Of a stretch of 64,000 nt of DNA, positions 1 through 10,800 are shown piece by piece. Under the pieces are notes generated by a model. That model made no database searches. It was given only the letters and a program-made list of their open reading frames with translations, and was not told where the DNA came from. Position 1 is the first letter of the stretch. Each line of letters begins with the position of its first letter. This stretch comes from Meira nashicola (taxonomy: Eukaryota; Basidiomycota; Exobasidiomycetes; Exobasidiales; Brachybasidiaceae): contig BCJU01000002.1 of NCBI GenBank assembly GCA_001600355.1, positions 868,001 to 932,000 of the forward strand. The letters are read 5' to 3'. Made by a program: the position numbers and the translations under genes.

Positions 1-117
1 TCGATAAGCTTTCTTTATTTCTTCTTCCGTTGATTCTTTGTTTATTCCAAGAGCTCCATACAAATCAACTTTCCCGTCAGGAAAGAATTGAAGTGCTGGA
101 TCTGCTTCGTCATTCAT
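1..117 (-). CDS. J-domain (DnaJ/Hsp40) co-chaperone, N-terminus only
   Basis: The first 39 codons of a gene that runs off the left edge of the window. The start ATG is at 117..115; the upstream in-register ATG at 125 is followed at once by a stop. After a short acidic, phenylalanine-containing leader the protein reads DLYGALGINKESTEEEIKKAYR, which is helix I and the start of helix II of a J-domain (family consensus: D-x-Y-x-x-L-G-V, then EIKKAYR). J-domain proteins stimulate the ATPase of Hsp70. The HPD loop that would prove function lies outside the window, so subtype and compartment cannot be assigned. No signal peptide is visible before the J-domain. The reading frame is intact up to base 1. 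Confidence 0.85.
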   Translation of the reverse strand, partial: MNDEADPALQFFPDGKVDLYGALGINKESTEEEIKKAYR

Positions 118-408
118 TTTTGCATCAACACACGGCTTGATGGAGTGAAGAAGAGAAGAAGTTAGATACCCACGCACGCTTGCAACACAAGTGTTGCTCT
201 TAAAGTTGAAATTTACACGTCCATATCTGAAATTCGAAAAGACGCGTTTCTCTGCCTGAACTTATGTCAGCCTAAAGGTGGAATCATACATGGCTTGTAG
301 AACTTCCATTGAATTGCTTCACCATCTGCATACATGCATACAATAATAAGGTATCCAGTCATTATATTATGTTTAATGTTACGATTCACTTAGAAAAAGT
401 CATTTTCG

Positions 409-1095
409 TCAATACATTTGGTAAGGAGCATATTTCCACAAACCACTATGTTTGAAATTGAAAGCTGGTAAAATGATCCAAGAGACGAAAGCAGGAAGAG
501 AAAGGATTTCTAATATTTCTTTGGTTTCTTTTGATGGTAAATGATGAAAGAAGAAAGGTAATGTAAACGTCGGACCTGCTTTACCATATTCATCACCTTT
601 ACGCCAAATTTCTTTAAATTCATCAACAGGAATGACTGATAAATTTTCAGTTGTTAATTTTGAAACTTCTGCATTAAGATGATCAATTAAAGGTTCTTGT
701 ACTTCTTTAAGATTTTGTAAAATTTCTTCTCCATCATTGTATTTTGTGGAATTCCCTTGACAATCTTTTACCAAAGCTTCTATACGATCTAAGATTGCGT
801 GGATTTTTTCATGTGCTTCTTTTTCACCTTCCATATCAATACCCGCTGCTTTAAAAGGTGGGAACATGAACAAGTCTTCGGTTTTATGATGATGTTCTAG
901 GGTATGAATGAATGCATCAATATAATTTAACCAATTTGGTAAATCTTTTTGTAATTTACTTTCTTTGCCTGCTTTAATTTGCTTTTGATCTTCTTCGATT
1001 TGTGTGATTATACCTTCTAAAGCCTTTTTTAATGATCTATGTAACAACACCATCATATCGTGTAGCTTTGTATAAATATCACGTTCTGCTGACAT
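409..1095 (-). CDS. Hemerythrin-like (HHE) domain protein
   Basis: A 228-residue protein with the four-helix HHE cation-binding pattern. Candidate iron ligands are His12 and His19 in helix 1, the H-T-L-E-H-H-H-K-T-E-D block around residues 64–74, the E-A-H-E-K-I-H block in helix 3, and the D-H-L-N-A-E block in helix 4. The family binds non-haem di-iron and is linked to oxygen, NO or iron handling; the exact role in fungi is often unknown. The ATG at 1095..1093 is used because the open frame upstream begins only with GTG. The C-terminal third carries a hydrophobic stretch (S-W-I-I-L-P-A-F) that is more likely a buried helix than a membrane span. It lies in tandem with the J-domain gene (291 bp apart), on the same strand. 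No introns are needed. Confidence 0.82.
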   Translation of the reverse strand: MSAERDIYTKLHDMMVLLHRSLKKALEGIITQIEEDQKQIKAGKESKLQKDLPNWLNYIDAFIHTLEHHHKTEDLFMFPPFKAAGIDMEGEKEAHEKIHAILDRIEALVKDCQGNSTKYNDGEEILQNLKEVQEPLIDHLNAEVSKLTTENLSVIPVDEFKEIWRKGDEYGKAGPTFTLPFFFHHLPSKETKEILEILSLPAFVSWIILPAFNFKHSGLWKYAPYQMY

Positions 1096-1199
1096 TTTTG
1101 ATGATAGATCTTGGTCGTTCACGGAAAGGAGAGGAAGAGAATTGGAGTGCTGGCAGAAAAGAAGGAAGGAGAGCTTAAAGGCGGCTTGTATATGAAACG

Positions 1200-1202
<3 letters not shown>

Positions 1203-1235
<33 letters not shown>
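1203..1235. repeat. (TA)n microsatellite
   Basis: About 16 uninterrupted TA dinucleotides, 108–140 bp upstream of the hemerythrin-like ATG on the minus strand. Likely length-variable. Confidence 0.95.
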
Positions 1236-1237
<2 letters not shown>

Positions 1238-1484
1238 CAAAAGTCTCATCACTTTTTCATGCGAACAACGGGCTCGACAGATTGACGGGCCCAATGAAAT
1301 TTGATTGATTATAAGGCGTGTGTATGTGATGCTGTATTGTAGCGCAGCGCTGCACGGACGGAAACGCCACTTTAACAGTGAAAAAGGTTAGTTATTTCAA
1401 AAAAAAAATAAGCAAAGCTGTCTGTACCTTATTTTTGCTCGGCGTAATGCATGTAGGCGTCAAAACGTATTGAACCATTTTGAT

Positions 1485-1565
1485 TGATCTAAAGATACTT
1501 CGGCATTTTCAGTGATCCAAAAAGATACTTCGGCATTTTCAGTGATCCAGAGACACTTCGGCATT
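1485..1565. repeat. ~29–30-bp tandem repeat, about 2.7 copies
   Basis: The unit TGATCYAAAGATACTTCGGC followed by ATTTTCAG occurs twice almost perfectly (starts near 1485 and 1513) and a third degenerate copy follows (agagacacttcggcattt). It is intergenic, roughly 690–770 bp upstream of USO1. Confidence 0.85.
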
Positions 1566-2253
1566 TGGCACGATAGCCGATTTCTGGTACATATGTATGT
1601 TGTGTAAAGTGTGAATACGTACCCTGTCGATTATTCACCCTTTTTTGCAACGGATTTCTTTTTAGCTTCGGCTGCTCGAAACACTAAAGTTTTCGATCGA
1701 TATCTTTCGAGCTGCACTTTCCCGCGTTGCCATGGTAGTCTTCCTTTAAGTTCAATCAGAACCAGCTTCAGCGACAAGATGTTATGGTGTCTTGATTCAC
1801 TATCTTGACAATCCTGATCTCTGCTGACAGTATCCTAGTCAGAGCCTGAGTTGAGATTGACATTTGCTTAAATATATGCTATAATTCCTTCTGCAAATGT
1901 TATCTCTGCTTGATAATTATTCTCATTTCCATCTTCTCTTCGGCGTTTGTTATATCTTATTTAAACCTCAAGAGGACTATCATTTAAGCAACCTTCTTTG
2001 TAGACTGCATGCATAGTAAGAGTGGCCCAAATGAATATGGGCGTGCCTGACGCTAAAGTTAGAAGGAGCTTGATTCACAAACACACGTGTACAACAGCCA
2101 TCGTGGCAGGCCTGTGCGTTGAACGCCAATTCATCCAGAAGACAATCAACATTATAGACTACATACGTACGCATTTACCAACTTCTTTAATCCTTTCAAC
2201 TTCACCTTTTTATCAGAGCAATTCCAAGCTATTGGTAATAGCGACTCTTCACC

Positions 2254-5200
2254 ATGCTTCATAGTGGTGAATGGTTGGTGAAAAAGTATGCCTCTTTGGC
2301 ACAACCAAAAGCGAATCAAACGTTGGATACTACTTTAATCACACTTTCTTCTCGTTTACAAGAAGTTTCTGTTTCTAAAGAGAAATTGTCCGATGGATCT
2401 CCTGCAGCACCACCATTGCCACCTTTGCCTGACAGACGTGCTGCCGTTCTCACACTAAAAGGATTAGCAAGAGATCATCCTATCGAAGTAGGAAATAAGG
2501 CTTTAGATGCAATCTTAGAAAGCCTTTGTCGTGATGCAAAAGAAGATGATGAAATTGCAAGAGCAGTTGTAGAAACATGTTTAACTTTATGCGAATCCAA
2601 TACAACTTCTGCCGGACAAGGTGGCCAAGGAATTGCTCAAAAAGATCACAAATTACCTCCTTATGCTGTTCAACATGTTGACAAATTTCTCGCAGCGCCA
2701 AGCCCTTTACATGCTCTCTTACCACTTTTGTCACCTTCAAGGTCATTTTATACTCGATTTTCTTCTCTACAATTATTAGGACTCCTACTCAGGATACGAT
2801 CAGAACGTGTTCAGGAACATGTTCTCACTTCGCCTGGAGGTTGCGGTGCAATCTTGGAATGTTTGAGTGAAGGAAGTGGTTCAAGTGCTGAAATTGTAAG
2901 GAATGAAGCATTGTTGCTTTTACCTCGATTAGTCGATTCCAATGCGGATATTCAAAAATTGATTTCATTCGAAGGAGCTTTTGAGAAGCTGATTGATGTT
3001 GTAGCCTTAGAAGGTCGAATCGAAGGAGGGGTTGTAGTTCAAGATGCTCTTGACGCTCTCGTCGCTCTTCTCAAATATAACGTCTCAAATCAAAATTACT
3101 TTCGCGAAACGCTTTCGGTACCATTATTGGCGCCATTGCTATTCTATCCACCTCCACCACCAGCAGATAATCCTCAAGCACAAGCAGAATATGCAAACCA
3201 ACTTGAAGCATTCGCATTCCAACAATGGTATCCACCACTTCCACCATCGGAAGATGACGATGAAAGAGGAAACAATGGCTTGCCTGAAACGGATGAACAA
3301 AAGGTTGTCAATGCGGGATTGGTGTTAGAGGTTGCAGGTTTATTGGTTGAAGGACAAGGAGATAGCAAAAGATTGAATCAAAATGCTCTCCTTTCGTGTG
3401 GCTTCACTAAATGCTTGATCGAATTATCCATGTCCAGTACAGCTCCAACTAGCCTAAAATCGCAAGCACTTCATGTCCTAGCATCTTTATTACGTTCGAA
3501 TCGATCAAATCAAGATCTTTTGAACACACTCGAAGTTTCTCCAATCATCTCTATAGGCGGTCAGAAAGGCTCTATAAACGAATCATCAGTCAATTACACT
3601 CGTCTACCTCCTCGACCAGCAATCTTGGAATTGATCGGAGCAGCAGTGAATGGAACGACAAGTACAGGAAATGCTCTAGATGCACTTGCTTTCCGTGCTT
3701 CGGCGTTGGATTGTTTTGATGCATATGTGAATGATAACTTAGATGCTAGGCTGAATATTCTCAAAACTATGGCTGATACAGAAGACGCACAAGATGGTCA
3801 ACCATCTTCTGGAACGGGTCCACTCCTTTTAAGAGGACTTTCACAATTTCCCGAAACGTCAACATCCGGACAAGGCGCAACTTACTTTGATGCATATAGA
3901 TATTTGATCAGTGCATTATTGTTTGCACATCTGGTACGTGGTAGCGATACTGCAAAGGATATGGCTCGTGGATTATTATTTGGTCCGGATGGTAAAGTGG
4001 TTGAACATATTGATGTCAAAAAGACTACATTAGATGAAGATGATGAACGTAGCACATTGGTACAATTAATCATTGGTAATCTTACTATGGCTTTACGAGA
4101 GCATGGAGAGGCGACTAGACGGGAACGTGGAGCAGGTGTTTCAGCGTCAAAGAGTCAAATTCATGGACAATCTGGCAGTCCAACTGATTGGGCAAGGATA
4201 CAAATTGGATATCTGATTGTTTTGATTACATGGATTTGGGAATCGCCATCTGCTGTGGCTGAATTATTGAAAGAGAGCTCGAACTTGCAAATTTTAATTC
4301 AACCAGTCAATCAAGGCGGTAATATGATCGATCCAATTGTTTCCGGCCTCTGTGCAGCGGCATTGGGAATCGCTTATGAATATGCCCCTACAGGTGAGGG
4401 AAATGAAGATGAAGGCACAGTTACACGTAAGAGTATGCATCCTATCTTACATTCACGTATCGGACCTGATCAATTTGCCGCACGTTTGAATAGATTACGT
4501 GACGATCCTCGTTTTAAAAACACAAGTCCAGATGTTTTGGATAATTTGGGTAGGCAAAACGTTGTCAATGTGATTGGAGGAGGAGCACCTTCTGTTCAAA
4601 CGGAGGAAGAGGAAGGTTTATGGTTCGATTGGGCATTTGTTGATTTCTTAAAGACAAATTATGTGCTTATTCAAAAATCCATCTTGGTCGATCCAAGCTC
4701 TTCTTCTGCAAATCAAGCTTCACAGAGTACCGAATTGTTGGATGCAAAACGACAATTAGAACAATTGCAAGAGCAACAAGCAAAATTGGCAAGGGAAAAT
4801 GAGCATTTGACACAAAAATTGAAAGAAGCAGGGGAGAATTTGAAAGTGGAACGTGAATCATCATCTAAACAAGTTCAATCAATACAAGAGCAAAATGAGA
4901 AATTGGAGGCTGATCTCAAAACACTTAAGGAGTCAACAGCCTTAAGTGATGAAAAGACAAGTGCCTCTTCTACACAACTGACTGCTTTGCAAGAGCAAGT
5001 AAACAAATTAGAACAATCCAATACGAAAGAAACAGAACAACGAAATGAATTGGAAAATAAGTTGAAATTGATCCAACAAGAAAAGGATGGAATGGCAAAA
5101 CGATTGCAAGATGCATTAAAGTCATCCGAAGAAGCAGAAGCTAAGATTAAATCTGCACAAGCAGAAGCTGAAACGGCAAAAGCTGAAGTTCAAAAAGCCA

Positions 5201-5451
5201 AAGAAGAAGCAGCAAAACTTGCTAATGGATCGGTTGCTAAAGCAGCAGCAGCAGCACCAAATGGAGATAATGAAGATGGTGAAAAGAGCAAAGAAGAATT
5301 GGAAAAAGAATTGGAAGATTTGTTGATCCTTTTGGATGAATTGAGCACGAAACGCAAGAATGATAAGAAGCGTATGCGACAAAAAGGTATGGAAGTCAGT
5401 GAAGATGAAGAAGATGACGATGATGATGAAGATCCTGATGATGTTGATTAG
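2254..5451 (+). CDS. USO1: Vesicle tethering factor Uso1/p115
   Basis: A 1065-residue golgin that tethers ER-derived COPII vesicles to the cis-Golgi, upstream of SNARE pairing and together with Rab1/Ypt1. The N-terminal ~780 residues form the armadillo-like globular head: the block D-R-R-A-A-V-L-T-L-K-G-L-A-R-D near residue 61 is the family signature. Residues ~790–800 (LWFDWAFVDFLKTNY) are the conserved end of the head. Residues ~830–1010 are a long coiled coil rich in Q, E, K and L. The tail ends in the expected very acidic patch (EDDDDDEDPDD). The ATG at 2254 gives a slightly longer, more divergent start than most homologues, with a proline-rich insert before DRRAAV; a short 5' exon cannot be excluded. 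It is convergent with the next gene, 125 bp apart. Confidence 0.93.
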   Translation: MLHSGEWLVKKYASLAQPKANQTLDTTLITLSSRLQEVSVSKEKLSDGSPAAPPLPPLPDRRAAVLTLKGLARDHPIEVGNKALDAILESLCRDAKEDDEIARAVVETCLTLCESNTTSAGQGGQGIAQKDHKLPPYAVQHVDKFLAAPSPLHALLPLLSPSRSFYTRFSSLQLLGLLLRIRSERVQEHVLTSPGGCGAILECLSEGSGSSAEIVRNEALLLLPRLVDSNADIQKLISFEGAFEKLIDVVALEGRIEGGVVVQDALDALVALLKYNVSNQNYFRETLSVPLLAPLLFYPPPPPADNPQAQAEYANQLEAFAFQQWYPPLPPSEDDDERGNNGLPETDEQKVVNAGLVLEVAGLLVEGQGDSKRLNQNALLSCGFTKCLIELSMSSTAPTSLKSQALHVLASLLRSNRSNQDLLNTLEVSPIISIGGQKGSINESSVNYTRLPPRPAILELIGAAVNGTTSTGNALDALAFRASALDCFDAYVNDNLDARLNILKTMADTEDAQDGQPSSGTGPLLLRGLSQFPETSTSGQGATYFDAYRYLISALLFAHLVRGSDTAKDMARGLLFGPDGKVVEHIDVKKTTLDEDDERSTLVQLIIGNLTMALREHGEATRRERGAGVSASKSQIHGQSGSPTDWARIQIGYLIVLITWIWESPSAVAELLKESSNLQILIQPVNQGGNMIDPIVSGLCAAALGIAYEYAPTGEGNEDEGTVTRKSMHPILHSRIGPDQFAARLNRLRDDPRFKNTSPDVLDNLGRQNVVNVIGGGAPSVQTEEEEGLWFDWAFVDFLKTNYVLIQKSILVDPSSSSANQASQSTELLDAKRQLEQLQEQQAKLARENEHLTQKLKEAGENLKVERESSSKQVQSIQEQNEKLEADLKTLKESTALSDEKTSASSTQLTALQEQVNKLEQSNTKETEQRNELENKLKLIQQEKDGMAKRLQDALKSSEEAEAKIKSAQAEAETAKAEVQKAKEEAAKLANGSVAKAAAAAPNGDNEDGEKSKEELEKELEDLLILLDELSTKRKNDKKRMRQKGMEVSEDEEDDDDDEDPDDVD

Positions 5452-5576
5452 ATAGAATATGTAATGGAACTACTCAATCAATTCATTCACTTCTTGAGTT
5501 GACTTGGTGTGATAAAAGTGTATGGATATAAGTACATATTTGTGTAAATGGTATAAAGTACAGATAGATCGTTATT

Positions 5577-6071
5577 TTATCGTAAATTTCGATGAGTCTT
5601 TTGCAGGGAAGAGGTGGCTTTGTCAGATGCTGATCCTCTGGAAGTCGTTAGGGTTTGTGAGCCAATATGTGAAGAGATTGACTGTTTTTGGCGAGCTTGA
5701 CGTGCGGCTTTGAATAGAGAATTTGAATCAGTTTTTGATTTTGCAGTTTGTGGATGTGTTTCGGAAGATTGTTGTTCTGTTGTATCATGATCAATTGCTT
5801 GGATTACATTTTCAGTACGTGGTACGCTACGTGCTTGAATTTCTGCCTCTGTCAATTCACATAATACTCTTCGTTTCCGTGTTAGAGCAACTTGGCTCTT
5901 GCTAGGTTTCTTGGGTGTAACATCTTGATCTACTACTATTTGTAAAGTCCGTTTTGATTGGCTCGATGATGGTTGTTGAATGGACGTTTTTAGTAGTGTT
6001 TGATTTGCATAAATAGCATTTTCCTTATGACCGCCTTCATCATCAATGATTGTAGTATTCGAATTGTTCAT
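5577..6071 (-). CDS. Small uncharacterised protein with KEN box and CDK-type site
   Basis: A 164-residue hydrophilic protein that I do not recognise. The open frame begins upstream with GTG, so the ATG at 6071..6069 is taken. Visible elements are a KEN box near residue 15 (G-H-K-E-N-A-I-Y), a full CDK-type site (V-T-P-K-K) near residue 52, a basic segment R-K-R-R-V-L-C-E-L with an RxxL match just after it, and a serine/threonine-rich C-terminal half with no predicted fold. KEN plus RxxL plus a CDK site is what APC/C substrates such as securins look like, but those proteins are too divergent to recognise by eye, so this is only a suggestion. It is convergent with USO1. Confidence 0.6.
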   Translation of the reverse strand: MNNSNTTIIDDEGGHKENAIYANQTLLKTSIQQPSSSQSKRTLQIVVDQDVTPKKPSKSQVALTRKRRVLCELTEAEIQARSVPRTENVIQAIDHDTTEQQSSETHPQTAKSKTDSNSLFKAARQARQKQSISSHIGSQTLTTSRGSASDKATSSLQKTHRNLR

Positions 6072-7885
6072 TATGAATGTTGCAGACTGTATTAGCACAT
6101 CAACATCTCAAGCCTTGTATCTATCTAGACTTCAGATGCTAATATGCAAGTACGTACGTAGATGGAAGCTGGACAAGAAATGGAGGATTAGGTTCCATTT
6201 TTTGTCATGCACGACTCGAGCTCTCGGCACGTTCTTCAACGCGTGCTTATCGAGAAGGTCTTTAAGCAGGTTGAAAGACGAACGCGTATAGTGTGTAGCA
6301 AGCAGTCTAACGCATAGACTACACAAACGGGTAATCTATGAATTGTCGTGCATGCCAATGATCAAAACCCCTTTTTTTTTCGCCGATTTTTCACCGGTCA
6401 AATATTCGTCACGGCGTAAGACTAAATGCATAATCTACGGCGTAAGGAGCGGAAAAAAGTAAAACGCCCAACGATCTTACGGGCAAGTTGCCTATTTGAA
6501 AATGGCAAATGATCAGAGCGGGACAGGATTAAAAGTATGTATACAATAGACCTACATGATACATACAGGTAATTGAACTGTGATCGAGAAAGAGAAAAGG
6601 AGGGAGAGTTGAGTTTATCTTTCTGTACTGTAGATCATGGAAAGCATAAATGCATGTGCAAATTTCAAACTTCGAAGCTAGTGAAATGATCTGCATTCTA
6701 TCTATGTACATGTATTACGAATTTCGGGAGCGATAAATACTTCTAGGGGTGGAATGCTTACGTAGGCTTGTTGTAACAAGGGGACAGAACCATGAATGAA
6801 AAAGGTATGAAATATATATTGATAGATAGCAATGGTCCAATTCTCAAGAAAGAAATATAGACTACCCGCGAACGCGTTCCTCTTTTCATTTTAGCTTACG
6901 CCGCTTAATTTATCAAATATGCTAAACAGAAAGTCTGTCGTCGTTTACATAGACTACATGCAATCCGACTGTTCTTTGCGTAGAACAAGAAAAAAATAAA
7001 AAAGCGGTGCATGTACCGAAAGTGTTGGAGTGGAGTAAATCCGAGTGAGGCGACGGGCAGCTGCTTGGCTCTGCATGATTTGTTTGTAGTTTTACACAAT
7101 CAAAAACACACACTTACACACGCAGGTCATTTACCCATTTTCCCATGCTCGCATTTTTCAAATTTTGTACAGTATGTATGTACCAACGTTTTTCTCTAAA
7201 AAAACAACAATGATGATGTTTTCAGTATGTGCAACAAGCGGGCAAATAATCATGCAACACTAATGCAAGCCGTTTGCATTTATTAAAAGATTGTGTCATT
7301 TTTTGTCTTATTCTACAAAAGTCCTGTTCCCGCTCAACTGAATTGCGGAGATGAGAAAGAGAATTTGAGTGAAAAAGTGTTGCTAAAAAGTCTATTGTTG
7401 TTAGTCTTTCATTTAAAATCGGAATTAAATATGTAAGTCACCACCGCTTTTTATCTTATATTAGTCATTTTGCGTTTCCGGAGAACCGGGACATAGAAAA
7501 TCGCCACTGATTTTATACTTTCTTATTATATTGGACACCATCTTTTTTTTCGTAACGCCTTCCATCTCTTATGCTTATCTTTTTCTAATTCCATCATCCC
7601 GAGGGCGCAATAATTCGGCGAACTTGCCTGATCGGACATAATCAGGTACATGAGATGATATAACGCGTCCATTGGTATCCTGAATCAGAAGATCTTACTT
7701 GTCAAAAAAAGGACAAGTCTAGGTATCGCTTTGGCGGCCTATTGTATGAATGAGCATTCATTCAATTCATCACCTAAAAGACTTTCCTCGTAATCACCAT
7801 CACCGAAGAATATAGACGATGGCGATAGAATTATAATATCATCTCAATCAATACGAATCCTTCCTGTACTTCCATCCAAATCAAG
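6072..7885. other. Long intergenic region
   Basis: 1.8 kb between divergent genes. No coding frame is supportable. The 10-mer acggcgtaag occurs twice 26 bp apart (6411–6420 and 6437–6446), and a 9/10 inverted copy lies at 6894–6903. An AAAGTGTTGC variant of the shared upstream element is at about 7375–7384. The last 250 bp are the presumed 5' region of the large membrane protein gene. Confidence 0.5.
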
Positions 7886-10800
7886 ATGGCAGGCCACCGA
7901 GGTACAGGTACCTCAAAGGAAGGACAACACAATCACAATTCATCATCGGCTCTATTGAACCGATCTTTGGCTGCTGATCTATCTTCTCGTCAATCGACGG
8001 ACGAGTCTAGCAATCAGCATGCTTCGAGCGGCGGAGATGGACATAGTGGAAGTAGCAGTCTGCAATATCAACAAGACAGCATTGGACATGCTCAAGGATC
8101 TAATCGATCGCCCGGTACATTTGGACGTCAAACAAGTCGAAATGGTAGCATACATTCACAATCCAATGAGAATTTGCCAAGTCCAATCTTAGATGGAACT
8201 GCTTATCGTAGGGAAACGGACAGTGCTACACCTATCGCTGGCATGTTTACCAATCCTTCTGTCAAAGGTAAACAAAGAGCAAAAGATGATTCAAACAGTC
8301 GAACTTCAATCGATAGTTCTAGACGATCATCCGTGCGTTGGTCAGGAGAATTACCGAGATTGGACGAAGATTTAGACGATGACTTGTTCAGTAGTGCTAT
8401 ACGAAATAAATATCAAACTCCACTTTCGCCACGCATTCAGGCTACCACATCAATAGGCATTCCAATTGATCAAGAACGCAAAAGAAGAAGTTTTGAAATT
8501 TCTCCTCGTTTAGGAATAGGAAAGCAGTCTAATCCTTCACTTGGACAAATTCGCGATTTATCACCTGATTCAGAATTAGCATTGACTGGCAGCAGAGCCA
8601 AGGGTTATCGTAGATTTGAAAGAGAAGTAGAATCTCAACAAGAAAGGTTGAGATTAGAAGGAGGTGGAACGTTGAGTCCGGTTAGCTCGAGCGCATCTCC
8701 TCCATTGTTCGCTTTGGGAGATGGAAGAATGCAAGCTGAATCAAGTAATGCACAGGTTAAACGTGCGAAACGTGTCTCTTTGGGTCAAGTTTCTATAGAT
8801 GGAGTTCCAGTAGCGATTGGATCACCGATCTATGGACATGGAAGTAGTCCAACGCGACATATTCGAACAGACAGTAAAAATTCAAAACTTTCGCCTAACC
8901 AAAGTCGATCTAGGACACGCTCTTCGTACGGTCATAGGAGAATGGCACTTAGCGAATCCTCCCGCTCAGGAAGTAAAGAAACAAGAAAGATCCGTAAGCG
9001 AACGAGTAGTGATCCTATCGTAAAATCAGAAGATCATGATTTCATGACTGATCGAAGGCGCAGTGAAGATGGTCGTAGAATATTTCGTGGTTTATTGGAA
9101 GGAGGTCGAGCACGTAGACGATCAGAGACTGAAGGAATTTTGGCTGTTTCACAAATCACTCTTGCTCCTTCTACGGCTGGTGGTGGACAAAAGAAAGCTT
9201 TTTCGGAAGAATATCTTGCACCTTTTACTTCACAATCTTCTACCCGTTTGCCGATTGGCACAAATGCCGAAAGCGGAGCCGCACTTGCTAGAAATTCATC
9301 CAGTATGATGAGATGGGATTCTGCTCATGCGACTGCACTTTCACTACGTCAAGGTGATCATTATGGATATGATCTCAATCAAAATGATTATATTGGAGGA
9401 GGTCGCATATCTACCAATTCGACATTGATGCATAATCGTAATTTGGCACGTTATCATCTGGGTGCTTTAATTTCGCTACGTAGTCGAATTCCTCATCATT
9501 CATCTAAATCACTCGAACTAATTCAATTTCGATCAATCATTGCTAGAATTCATCATTCTTTACTCATCTTTCAAATTTACTTGCACGTTCCAGCAACAAT
9601 CTTTTTCGATTATAACGCTCTTTATACTTTGGTACAAGTAGCTCTCTATCCTGATACAAATAATCAAAGTGCAGCATGGTGGATCGCTTCGGGAATATAT
9701 GCAGGCTGTTTTGCGATTTGGCTAATTGTCGTTTTAGTGATTTGGGAAATTGTTATTCAATTTAGAAGAAGATGGATTAATGATCGACCTTTTGCATTAC
9801 CGATTTACCTTTCTTCACATGCGTTCAATTTGAGCTCGGTCAGATCGTTTTCCCTTTATTCGCTTTTATATCGTACAAGGCTTCAAGCTTCCAAAAGGGA
9901 TTTCTTGATTGAAACATTCTGGTTTTTCAGTCAAAATTGGCCAACAGTTTTAACAATCTTACCACGTGGTATCATTTTAACGATTCTATTAGTGAATTAT
10001 AATCCAACATCTAACCAAAATCGAATTCCACTCAATGGTCAAATGCGTGATCCAGTCTATTTCAATTCTTCCACTGGATTATTAACTTCTTTTTCGTATG
10101 TCGTTATCTTAATCAACACAGCTTGGATTGCTTGGAGAGTTGTATTATTGTGTGCATCATGGATTGGATTATTGTTCGCCGTTGGACCTAAAAGTTTAAT
10201 CAATCGAGAAAGATCGGCGTACAAAGATGAAGAAGCAGAAATTTCGTTAACCGATTTTCGTTTGAGTACATCCACAAGACCATTACTTAATATCAGCAGA
10301 GCTTCGAATATCAGGGATATGGAATCAAGACAAGAAATTCATCAGCATGGTGAAGAGCCTATGCAAGATGAAATGCGTCAAGTCTCAAATTTACAGCCTG
10401 CTGAAAGACAGTCAAGAAAAGTAACTCGTGAAAATTTGGGATCTGTCGAAATTCCAAGAAGAAGTCATAGTCTCATGCGAGGAACGAAAAGACCAATAGA
10501 GATGGCACAGACCATTGAGCAAAGTAACAAAGAGCCAAAGCTCGAAACACTTTTGCGTCAAAAGACAACTTTACCACCTTGGGCATGGCGAGCTCGTGCA
10601 GAAGAAAGATTAAGTGCATTAATCTTTGAATGTCGATTAGACGATGAAATTGCAACGCCAGAAGAAGAGATTAATGCTTGGGGTGATCCTCTTCCGAATC
10701 ATATCAGTGGTCAAGAAGGCGTAAAGGATCAAAACATGACTGCTTATGGGCCTCAAAATGTGTACGAATCAAGAACGGCTGCAGTTCCAATACTCTTTTT

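Larger units (their letters stand above)
1096..2253. other. Intergenic region, divergent promoters of hemerythrin-like and USO1 genes
   Basis: 1.16 kb with no convincing gene. It holds a TA microsatellite (1203–1235) and a short tandem repeat (about 1485–1565), both listed separately, and a GC-rich patch near 1340 (tagcgcagcgctgc) of the kind seen upstream of several other genes here. The small open frames in this stretch have no recognisable protein pattern. Confidence 0.6.

Noticed and set aside
2022..2264. 80-residue frame overlapping the USO1 start
   Set aside because: No domain; probably chance in the promoter and leader.
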